This document shows, one piece after another, positions 35,787 to 46,263 of a stretch of DNA of 64,000 bases. Position numbers and translations under genes: made by a program. The stretch's first letter is position 1; the number at the start of each line of letters is the position of its first letter. Source of the stretch: Brienomyrus brachyistius (lineage: Eukaryota; Chordata; Actinopteri; Osteoglossiformes; Mormyridae); assembly GCF_023856365.1 (NCBI RefSeq), contig NC_064540.1, positions 13,169,191 through 13,233,190 on the forward strand. The letters are read 5' to 3'. The notes under the pieces are model-generated. The model was not told where the DNA came from and ran no database searches. It saw only the letters and a list, made by a program, of their open reading frames with translations.

Positions 35787-36746
35787 CATTCAGTGACAAA
35801 AATAGTTAAGCACCCAGAAGTAATGGTCAAATTTGGATGTAACTTGATACACGTGCAAACCAGTAATGGATATGTAAATGATTCGATTTGCAAGGAGCTG
35901 GCACGTCTACTCACCAGACACAGAGGACGCCTCATAGACACATGAGATAGCATTACCAGCACTGGGCGGCGTTTGATAGGGGTCACATTGTAGGTTAGCA
36001 TGAGGCTGGGTGGTTGCATCGTGCAATTCCCCAGCATGTGGGGCATGCAGATGTCACAGTAACCCGATGTTGAGACCAGTGGGCATGTGAGGGCACCCAT
36101 GCACATTGTGAAGCTTCTTGTCACCCAAGACAGACCACACCAAGGGAGGATCATCGTATTGTGTGCCAAGCATTACAGAACCCCATGACATCTGGACACA
36201 GGAATTGGCTCTCTACAGTACCCTGTGTCATCCTGCATTATGTCTCAACGGTTGGCATCAGCCAGACTATAGAATCACTGTCCCATGTGTAGGCTGCTTT
36301 TAAAACCAGCCCAGAGATGGCTGCGTTTGGAGTGGAGTCTTAACTGGTAGGTATGGACTGATGACGAGTGGTTCAGCGATGAATCTTGGTTCTGCATTGC
36401 CACGGATGACCATCCTGTGTGTGTATGGTGGCGGCGAGGGGAGAGGACCAATCCTGCCAATGTTAAGGAGAGACACACTGGAGTTACTCCTGTCATCATG
36501 GTATAGGGAGCCATAGGATATGACTTCAGGTCATCTTAAGTAGTGATTCGGGGGACCCTAATGGCACAGTGTTATGTCAGTGTCATCCTGCATCCGCATG
36601 TCTTACTCCTCCTGAGACAGAAACCTGGTACAGTCTTTCAACAAGACAATGCCCGTCCATACAAGGCAGATGTGTCTATGGGCTGCCTGCATCATGTTGA
36701 GGTCCTCCCATGGCCAGCCAGGTCCCCCGATCTTTCTCACATGAAA
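35787..36746 (+). mobile_element. Second Tc1/mariner-type transposon, 3'-truncated, with transposase remnant
   Basis: A different family from the element 0.7 kb upstream. Starts near CAGTGACAAAAATAGTTAAG. The coding remnant on the + strand includes DEWFSDESWFCIATDDH-like text at about 36365-36415 (my reading), then VFQQDNARPYKAD and LPWPARSPDLS at 36633-36740, the second and third parts of the DDE domain. Several frameshifts and stops. Ends abruptly near 36746 without a matching inverted repeat. Confidence 0.85.
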
Positions 36747-39559
36747 GCCACTGCAAAGTCGTATTTACTAGTGGGAAACTTTTTCTTTAAATAGGGATTT
36801 TCTTTAAGCCCTGAGTTCCCAAGTTGGAGGCATGACATTGCAACAATTTTGGCGGAAACCATGGACAGCTCCACCGTGAAAGACAAATAACTTTGAAAGT
36901 AGCATGTTTTATGTAGTGTGTCATTGCAAAAGTCTGAGTTGTTTTGAATGTTGATGCGATTGTTATTAAATGCTGAACGGTGAAAAAAAATTGGTTCTTG
37001 TCTCAATATTTGATATGTAGCTGGTGAGTTAACTGCTGTTTGAGCTAGTGATTGCCGAAAGTTAAATTAATGCTACGAATACGTAGCTTTCTTATTGCCT
37101 CCATTTTGCTCAGACTTAACCACTTGTGCATGCATCATGTTGTACTTACGATTTCCCAACTCCCTAGTAGGATCCTCTGAGTAGGACTTGAAGACAGCAA
37201 AATATACTAGGGGTGGCGCCGCATCTGAATAGGCTACTTGACAAAGAACAAATAGTGGGTGTTTAAGAATATTCATTTTGTACAAGTGTTTAAAAAACAT
37301 TTCTTTTTGGGTAGCAAAAAACATGCCAAATAGCGGGTGTTCATCATAATTCTGAGCATGGTGGGTATTTGTGCTCCTCCTGCTTGTACTGACGTGACAA
37401 GAAGACAATAAGAGTGTGGATGGCAGAGAAAGCACAGACTGAAAAGGAGTAGCAGAGTCTGATTAAAATATATGCAAAAACTTTCTATGCAAAGGGGGAA
37501 AATACTTTAATAATAATATTAAGAACTAAATTTTTTAGGTTCTATTTTGCAGAGTTACATATGGGAGGATGGGCACCCTACTCAGAGAAAAATGCCCTTT
37601 CGTAGTCTTCTGAGTTTTTGCTGTAGAGAGGAACCACAGAATTCTCATGATTAACTTATATAAATGTAATACTCTAATGCTGACTTGAACTTGTCTCCCA
37701 TTAGAAGATCAGCTTAGCGGAGCCAGTTGGCTACTTGACGGCTGTATGCTTGTAATCTTCCTCACTTGTATGTTGCTTTGGATGCTAAATAATGCAAGGT
37801 AAAAAAATAACTGTGAATGTAAAGGATATTTTAAAAAAACTTTGAACTTTCCTTTATTGCTTAATGTTATGAAGGGTTCTTGGAAACCAGAGATAGTGAG
37901 GAATTGTGTTTTTAAAGTCAATAGATTGACTGAATAAAGACAGCAGAGATATGTATGACATGTATCATAGGTATACTGCATCTGGAGTCTGAAAAAATAA
38001 TTTTTTTGGTGATGTTTTTTTGCATTGTAATTTAATATTGTTTGGATATGTAGTATGGTAATAGCTATCTGATGGTGAGTGAAATGAGGTATTTTGAGTA
38101 CATTTCTTATGTATTTCTTAATCTTAATCTTGTCTTTTCAGATTGTTTTTTGAGTGTGAATTATATATATATTCTGGTCAGAGTCACAGAGATATACATT
38201 TCTTTTTATCACATTATGTATAAATGTTTTTTTTTGCTTTTGTATTCCTCATTTAGAGTAGGCAGTGTTCATATAATATATCCTTTCACTTTGTGCCATA
38301 GTTGAAATTTAAAAAGGAAAATTGTCATATATTTGGATAATTTTTCAAGCTATTTTATGTTCTTTTTATGTCAGTAACTAAATTATTTTTAGCAATGTTT
38401 CTAGGTAAAATTGCAGCATTGCTTTCAGAGTAAAATCTGCACTGTAAAACTACTCAGCCATTTATCTACCATATTTTTAGAAGTGTTGTCATTAATCAAA
38501 AAGAATTTACCTTTGATATTTGGCAGCTCTTAAGAGGCAGCTTGCATTCGCAGTGTGGCTTTTCCCACGAGCCACGACCTCACTGACCTTCAGTGTGTGG
38601 TCTGTCCTGGCTGCATGGTGCTGATGGATTTGGCAGCACGTTGCACTTGGTGATGTCTCGGACCACCCCTGGGCGTACCAGCCATGTGCCTGGTTTCCCT
38701 TTTCAGGCACGCTATGTGTGTGCTTGCCCCTGCCTGCCACTGAGCGGTCCTTAAGCACGATTATTTACCAGTCCTAAAAATAGCTACATGAGAGAAATGG
38801 CTGAATCCCTTCACTGAAGTACTCCTTTCCCTCTACATTCATTCCATGCTATGGACTGCAGGCTATCTGTCTGTAATACTATCTGCCATCTGTAAGCTCA
38901 CACTGCCACATAATCTGATGCCCCTCATCACAACTTCATAAGAATGGGCCAATTGTATTATTCTGGTCTCATTTTGAACTTATAACTTATAACATTTTCC
39001 TCTCTTATTTTCCTCAGCCCAAAATAGTTTTCCTTCTGTAGGAAATATATGTCAGGGTTCCTCTAAATTCAGTGTGTTTCGCTTTTGAATTGGTTGGTTA
39101 TTATTAGTTAGGTAAATGGAGTCTGAGTTGGAATTAGTCTAAATGACATCACCTGGCAGCAGAGGTTACTTGAACAGACCTCATTTACGGCAGGTGTCAG
39201 AAAATATTTTTAGAATCTTAGCTTTTGCATATAAGTTATACAGTATGTATTTAGCTTAAAATGTATAGTAAAATTATAGTTGAGACAGTTATATGATGTA
39301 ATCTTTCGTGATCAGATGCAATCTATCTCAGGCAGCATAGGTAACTAGGCTGGGGTACAAACACAAATGCAATCAAACTAGAGATGAAATGGTATGAATA
39401 TTAAATATCACAATTATAGGGACCAAAATTCAAATTCAAATTATCATCCTTGTCAGTATTATCGCAGTATTGTTAAATTTGGCTGAAAGTGTGTAGCAGT
39501 ATTTACAAACAAACTGAAATTATTTCAAGCTTTGTATTGTATTTATACTGTATTTATAT

Positions 39560-40075
39560 TATATTGAGCGTTATCACTGCCTTCCACCATGTTTTCACTG
39601 ACACAAAACAAACCATCACTGCATTTTGCACCTGTGCACCTGTTTATATTGAGCGTTATCACTGCCTTCCACCATGTTTTCGCTGACACAAAACAAACCA
39701 TCACTGCATTTTGCACCTGTGCACCTGTTTATATTGAGCGTTATCACTGCCTTCCACCATGTTTTCACTGACACAAAACAAACCATCACTGCATTTTGCA
39801 CCTGTGCACCTGTTTATATTGAGCGTTATCACTGCCTTCCACCATGTTTTCACTGACACAAAACAAACCATCACTGCATTTTGCACCTGTGCACCTGTTT
39901 ATATTGAGCATTATCACTGCCTTCCACCATGTTTTCACTGACACAAAACAAACCATCACTGCATTTTGCACCTGTGCACCTGTTTATATTGAGCATTATC
40001 ACTACCTTCCACCATGTTTTCACTGACACTAAACAAACCAACGCTGCATGCTGCATCTGTGCACCAGGGTCTTGG
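39560..40075 (+). repeat. Minisatellite, 85-bp unit, about 6 copies
   Basis: Units starting near TATTGAGCGTTATCACTGCC repeat every 85 bp (the ATG within recurs at 39589, 39674, 39759, 39844 and 39929). Copies 1-5 are almost identical; the last decays after 40030. The 85-bp period gives staggered open frames that are not genes. Confidence 0.97.
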
Positions 40076-40404
40076 ATACTGACTTTGGTTGATACTGGAC
40101 AGTATTTAACATGATTTTTTCAAAGTGCGATAATCAGCCATGTGTTTAATGATAACTAAAATTTGAAATGGTAAAACTAACTGCCTGGAAATTTACCACG
40201 GTTTACCATAAATTTGATAACTATTTTATTCCTAATTTGAACAGTCATAATCTAGCACCAGTCAGCCCATTACCAAGTCAGCTAAGTGGTTTATTGTTGG
40301 ACTGTTTGAAGAGACTAGAATACTAGAGGAAACACATGTAATGCAATTTCTGTTACTCCATTAAGAACGAACATTAGTGTGAATTACTTCCAGCCTTTAC
40401 CGCC

Positions 40405-40690
40405 ATTCATGGTGACACATTGGCTGGCATGGTCACGTGACACTGGAGACCTGGATTTGAGTTTTTGTGTAGGCTCTTTGTTCATGGAACTTGCATGTTC
40501 TCTCCATGTTATCATAGGATTTCTTCCAGGCTCTATGGTGAATTTGAGTTGGCAAACTGCACAATGGCATGAATGGTGTGTGTGTGTGCCCTGTGATGGG
40601 CTGGTGCCTCATTCTGGGTTATTTTATGCCTTGCACCCATAGCTTCAGGGATAAGTCCTGAAACCCTACATTGATGGATTTTCTGCCCCC
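40405..40690 (+). mobile_element. Old SINE family S1 copy, highly diverged
   Basis: Recognisable blocks: CTTGCATGTTCTCTCCATGTT, GTGTGCCCTGTGATGGGCTGG and CAGGGATAAGTCCTG. Much more diverged than the 7308 copy. Confidence 0.8.
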
Positions 40691-43285
40691 ATCACTACAC
40701 TTTGCATGCAAACCTGTATATACCACAGAAGATTAGTTTACATTTCCTTTATTTCTTGACTAAATCATTGTATTATTCAAATTATGCTGGCAAGCAGTTG
40801 ATTGGCTAAAGGTTCTGTGTGGGGGCGTGGCCAAATTGGGGAGGAGGTGATAATGTAATTGAGCAATAAACGTAAGAAGAGAAGCTGCCGACCTCCCAAG
40901 GAAGACACTTCATATTGGCATGTGAAAATTGGCAAGTTTAACTGTGAACAAAAACTGTAGATGAATGTAAAGTACTAGTAAGATATTCTGTCTCGCATCC
41001 TTACATATACACCCACGCCATGCGACGGACGCAGGCCATTCCATCTGTGCTTCTCTTAATAATTTGTTTCATAATTGGAATTACTGATTTAATACTATAC
41101 TGAAAGACCTGCTATCTCAGATTATGAGTAACTCATGACAATACAGTTGCTGTCAATGTACAGTAGTTCCAGGGTGGTGCTTTACAATCTAGAAAGTAAA
41201 AGAATAAACACACAGTACAAGTACAGTACAATGTAAATCTGACTGAGGCCGTCCTTAAGCCTGCCATTTAGTAATCAACATACTGCAATAATCTTTTGTG
41301 ATTTTCGTGATCTAATGAGCTGTAGAGTTTCCCTTATTGATCTCATGTTTCTTATGTGGTTTTACTCGTGACTCCAGTGTGCTCAGGAGTTTCAATTTTC
41401 AATATTTCAGTACTGATTTTTCAGTGATTGAGCTGTGAGAATTGAAAAACTTGATAACCAAGTTGACGTGAGATGACTTTGCTGGGTAATGAAGTTTTAA
41501 AGCTTTGCTGAAGTTATCTGCTTTTTACTGCAGTTGTTTATTCAGTGATGCTGCCAGAGAACTGCATAATTTCCTGACTCATTAATATGTCATTATTTCT
41601 CTTAAGCTCATATTTCTTTCAGGAAATTTCTTAATTATCATTTAGATCAGGCCATCAAATTTAAATGCAAACTCCAGCAAACAGGCTGGCACCGTCTATA
41701 TGATGATCTGTACAATGCAGAAAGGGCATTTTTTCAGTATGGTAACCTGCATTTCTGATAGAATTTCTTTGATTTATAACACTAACTATTAAGCTGTTAA
41801 AATTCATTTCTAGCTGGTTACTGTTAATCCTTTCCCTTGCTGTTGTGGTAGAGATAAGGTATTCAGTCCAATAAGTATTACAGTTACAGTTGTTTCTGAT
41901 CAATATGAAATGATAGGGAAATATAAAATGTTGTGTAAATGTGCCTTTTCAATGTGAATGAAAATGAAATGCTAATATTCAGCACGTCTCAGTGATGGAC
42001 CTGGTTCCAGGAAGGGGGAAAGCAGGAGAGTGCGAGTATATAGTGAATCAAAGACTTGCTCATAGCCCATGGGATGGATGAGTTACGTTGGGGGTTCTTT
42101 GTTAACTAGCCCCTCATTTATGATTTCAGGCGCATCATGGAATGGACTGCAGTGGATACGTGAAAATAATAAATGATGTCGTACTCATACGTATACTTGT
42201 GCAAATGACAAAGTAAACATTGTATAATTTCTTTTCATTCAATCATTCAAGATCTGTGGACTGGTGGGAAATTGGCTGATCGTTTGTGCGATGAAACACA
42301 AAAACACACGTGAACATGTACACAGACATCTGGCCTCTGAAATGTGGTGTTTTTACCGTTACACACATCTGCTCCATGAGAGGGGAGCGCCCTGGTTCTC
42401 AAGGGACTGATTTTGCGTGAATGAGACAGTCAGGCTTGATTCAGACAGAGATATAGTGCCTTGAGTTCTCTGCAGCTTCTACAACGCGTGTCTCACTTGA
42501 TACTGTTTTTGGGCAGACTAGGCCCTACAGAATACACCAATGCGTGTATTTGGATTATTACTGTTTGGTACCACTGAAGGGTAAAAGAGTCCCAAATGCC
42601 TGTTTCTCTCTTGTGCTGGACAGTGTTTTCCAAAGCTAATGATTTGTCTTAGTGACCTGCTACACCCCTCTTGAGACATACTGCAGTTGCAAGGAGGTTC
42701 TGGCCCAGTTGCTCTTAAGCCAGCATGGCTGGGATCTGAGGACTAGGGCATGTTGTAGAGAAGGTGATCTGTGTCAGGTGACAGTGAGGACAGTCTTGTG
42801 CCCTAAACTAGGGGTTTCCAACCCCCACTCTGTGGGATGGGTTAGTTAATATCCGAAAATTAACGACATTTTTTCAAGTCACACGTTTTTTACAACACTT
42901 AAGTTTGCATACGCTGATGTCATCCATACACATTGGAAATGGTTTAGCTCTCTCATAACAAGTGATTAACAACCACCACCTCCAAACCACTTGACAGCCC
43001 AAAGAATGAAGTTTAATCTAACACTCACGGCCATCTTTGTGTATGTATTGGTTTGCATGCAGTGATTCTGGTGTCTGTGTGTATCTGCGCATTACAGAGC
43101 ACAAGTTAGTCTGTTGACTGACTTTAAAGTGTAGTTGTGATGTGCTGGTATGAGACTTTTCTTCTGGGTTTAGTGGTTTTTTTTCTCCATCATCTTTAAT
43201 AAATGGTTCATTCCCTATATCGCATGGAAGATCACAGTAAAGCCTACTGAGAAATGAAAGGAGATCCTTACTCAGGCTTTATCGG

Positions 43286-43432
43286 TAAATCACACCTGGA
43301 CCTTGCAGAAACCCTCCAGAGAAAACCCCCATGACATGGAGACTGCATGCAAACACCAGACACTCAGTGGAGGCAAGATTCAAACCCCCAACCCTTGAAG
43401 TATGAGGTAATAATGCTGCCCACCAAAGACTG
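43286..43432 (-). mobile_element. Old SINE family S1 fragment, minus strand
   Basis: GAAACCCTCCAGAGAAAACCCC ... ATGACATGGAGACTGCATGCAAAC ... GATTCAAACCCCC ... AATGCTGCCCACC matches the head and body of the family in reverse, with much divergence. Confidence 0.7.
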
Positions 43433-43523
43433 AATTAGTAAAAGATAAACACAAGGCTCTGGTGGCCATAGGAGGCATTGTGACTCCAAACATTTGTCCT
43501 ACTCCATTTCCTCCCTGCTTGAA

Positions 43524-43627
43524 GTGACCTGTCCCCAGTGAGGTGGCCTGTCCCCAGCAGGGTGGCCTGTCTATAGAGAGGTGGCCTGTCCATAGAGAGG
43601 TGGCCTGTCTGCAGCAAGGTGACCCTG
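43524..43627 (+). repeat. Tandem repeat, 19-bp unit, 5 copies plus partial
   Basis: GTGGCCTGTCCCCAGTGAG-type units begin at 43524, 43543, 43562, 43581, 43600 and 43619. Confidence 0.92.
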
Positions 43628-44799
43628 CAAAGGAAACCCCACAGAAGGGTTCTACCCTCTGTTTTTCACAAACAGAATATAATAATAAGAAAACCCTGAA
43701 CATCCAAGTTGGTGGATCTTATTGTTGGGGAACATAGGGGTACATTCTAGTGAATAAATTGCCACCCTTGCTAGGTTTGGTTATCCTAGACTGCATGGAG
43801 TAATTTCCCAGGAGCTTGTTGTGTAAGGAATAGGGCCATTCAGGTTGTGCGCTGACTAGTAATATGTTAAGTGGGTTTCGCAGGTAGAACATGGGGTGCA
43901 GTACAGCTGCTATGGCCTGTGCATAAGGTGAGAAACTTCATTTAATTACCATTTGTTCACAGTGAAAAGGAATTCTTTCATTTTCACATACTCCATAATG
44001 TTCCTTCATGAGACACAATATTTCCGGGTTGCACCTTGAAGCTTCCACAGTAGTACTGAAATTGACATGTGTACTATGGTTCTGACCTGTTTAATTAGAT
44101 GACTAAATGCTAAGAAGTGTGCAGCAAGCACTCCATGGTGTGATTACTATGTTCCTCTATATTGTGTACAGTGCAGACCACAATGATTCTAAGTACTAAC
44201 GTCACTTTGACCCTCAAGTACAGCTTAGTCCTCTTGCACCAAAATATCTTTTTATGGTCATATTTGTTTGCATTTCACTGCATCATTTATGGACTAAGTA
44301 CTTGGCCACAGTGTAAATGCTGAGGCAGTGTTTAAGCTGTGAATTTTCTGTAGTGCCTAGGATTTGGATTCAGTCCCTAGTATAAAGAGCTAGATCACAT
44401 TGTGGTTTAACAGGGAGCAGAACTGTAACTGTAGCCAGAAGACCATTGTTTTTGTTTTTTTTTTTGCCCTTTACCTTATTTGGGATACTGAGCCTGACCT
44501 GCTTCTGTAAATATCCGGTGTAAATTTCCTCTGTCTTTCACCTTTGTGAGTGCAGGGTGTCATGCTGGGTGAAGTCACTCATCAGAGGAAAGACAGAAGT
44601 TTCTCTGAGATCCCCGCTGATATGAACTCATGGTCCATGTGCCTCTAATGAATTTCTTTAAGGCAACAAAATAGAATATAATACAAATGTTCTTCTCCTT
44701 ATGATAGTTTGACTCGATGTCTACTAAACACAAACTGCAGCCTGGTTCTTCTCTGTGTCTCATTAATGAAGGGCTACTTCCTTCCTTTATGGGACTTCA

Positions 44800-45110
44800 A
44801 TCCTGCTTCTAGGAGCCTGATACGAACTGTCCTAGCAGTGCACTTCACACCTGCACTTAATGCTTCTCATTCCCTTTGAAGGTCACTTGATGTCATTCTC
44901 CGATTCAGGAGAAACTGTCAGATAAAATAACGGTCATCTCTGACATTAGAAAGCTGTTTCCATCCCTTTACCTGGTTGCTTTCTGGTCTTTGCCAGTGTC
45001 TCCTGCTTCACCTTATTCTTGTGTACTGCCGTCTTAGAAATTTTGAACCTGGAAGCAACCTGCTGCTCAGCGTAGCCTTCTGCCAGCAGAACCATGATTT
45101 TAAAATGCAT
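44800..45110 (-). mobile_element. Tc1/mariner-type transposase fragment (helix-turn-helix end)
   Basis: On the minus strand, 45100 downward reads FKIMVLLAEGYAEQQVASRF then KISKTAVHKNK, a transposase-type HTH, followed by TLAKTRKQPGKGME and a stop. The catalytic part is missing. An (AT)n run (45111-45122) borders it. Confidence 0.75.
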
Positions 45111-45420
45111 ATATATATATATAGTGCTTTCTTATTTTTTTCCACTGCTGTACATCTATTTAAATTATACAATGGACTGCAAAATGTAAATGGTGCATCG
45201 CAATTGTTATTTTTATATCACATATCAAATATCTGCATGTTGAAATATGTTGAAAAGGTCTTTTCTATGCAGGCAGGATTAGGTGCTAAATCTGTTACTA
45301 GATTGGTACCATCATTCAGACCATCTGTTTTTGTTGTTGCTTGCCTGTACTTCCTGTTTGTGGCATTTTTCATTTTTGGACATATGATTGAAATCGTGTG
45401 TTTGCGTGAATTAGGTTTAT

Positions 45421-45672
45421 ATTACATTGTGGGGACCAAATTTCTCCCACACTGTAATAAAAACCTGTTTTTTTAAGTTGTGGGGACCATTTTTCAGGTC
45501 CCCACAAAGATCTAGGAATGCAATCAAAAAAGTAAAAATGCCAAAATTCTCATTTTATTTGGTTAATTATGGGTAAGTTTAAGGCTGGGAAGGGCTTAAG
45601 GTTGTCATGTTGGGACTAGAGCTTTCCTCATTGAAATGAATGTAGAGTCCCCACAAAGATATAATTACAAAC
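45421..45672. mobile_element. MITE-like element with GTGGGGACC / GGTCCCCAC ends
   Basis: GTGGGGACC occurs at 45429-45437 and 45480-45488, its complement at 45497-45505, and GTCCCCAC near the right end at 45647-45654. 45480-45505 is a 9-bp perfect hairpin with an 8-base loop. Sequences with these ends are common in fish introns. No ORF. Confidence 0.7.
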
Positions 45673-46123
45673 CTGTGTCTGAGGTTAGGAGTTAATATCA
45701 CATTCCTTTCTTATACATTTTTTCAGCAGAACTGTGGAGCACATTATGTGTTACCGAAGCAGCCTTATTCAAAACATAGATTTTAGCCAATTTCACCATT
45801 GGGTGTGCTTTGCTAAATTGTAACCAGGATAAACATTATAGATCATTAAATACTCAATACTGCTTTCCTTTATAGTTATGACATTAAATTGAGTCCCAAA
45901 AATGGCTTAGACTTACATGGGTCCAGATGTTCGATATTCGATAATTATTAAATCTACCCCAGAAAGTGATAAATAAGAGATGTGTGGTTAATTTGGGTAT
46001 ATGTGTCATTGTACAAGGAATCTTGCCTACAATTTGTAACAGTTTCAGTGTTAAATTACATTCATCCTAACTGTCGTCCTAATTATATTATACTATTCCT
46101 GTCTTTGTGTGTCTCTCTTACAG

Positions 46124-46263
46124 GAATCAGTGGAATATGTCTTCCTTGTCATTTTCACTATTGAAACGTTCATGAAGATTATAGCGGACGGGTTAGTGTT
46201 GCACAAAGGCGCGTACGTACGCAGCGGCTGGAACATGCTGGACTTCGTCATCGTGGTCATAGG
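46124..46263 (+). CDS. cacna1d: Calcium channel alpha-1 exon 4 (140 nt): repeat I S2-S3
   Basis: Encodes residues 107-152 plus two bases of a glycine codon. [17 protein letters not shown] is IS2 with the conserved acidic charge-transfer glutamate. [12 protein letters not shown] is the start of IS3 with its conserved Asp. The length of 140 nt matches the family. Phase 0 in, phase 2 out; donor GTGAGT. Odd residue: IIADG replaces the nearly invariant IIAYG after S2, and [12 protein letters not shown] differs from the usual LHPNAYVRNGWN. A minisatellite begins about 75 bp downstream of the donor. Confidence 0.95.

Larger units (their letters stand above)
28490..46123 (+). other. Large intron 3 (17.6 kb), repeat-bearing
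   Basis: Runs from GTGAGT at 28490 to TCTCTTACAG at 46123. No further channel exon is missing here: exons 3 and 4 join in frame as in the family. It holds palindromic AT-rich repeats near 30-31 kb, a poly-A tract near 33349-33364, two Tc1-type transposons (33.9-35.1 and 35.8-36.7 kb), an 85-bp minisatellite (39.56-40.07 kb), old SINEs (40.4 and 43.3 kb), a 19-bp tandem repeat (43.5 kb), a transposase HTH fragment (44.8-45.1 kb) and a GTGGGGACC MITE (45.4-45.7 kb). Elsewhere, including 28.5-29.9, 31.0-33.5, 36.8-39.5 and 40.7-43.2 kb, I see no gene and no recognisable repeat. Confidence 0.9.

Noticed and set aside
39489..40114. Staggered ORFs and direct repeats that could suggest a CRISPR-like array
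   Set aside because: Simple head-to-tail 85-bp tandem repeat with no unique spacers, in a vertebrate intron.
44976..45476. 166-codon ORF with hydrophobic stretches
   Set aside because: Runs antisense to a transposase fragment and into a MITE; no coherent domain.
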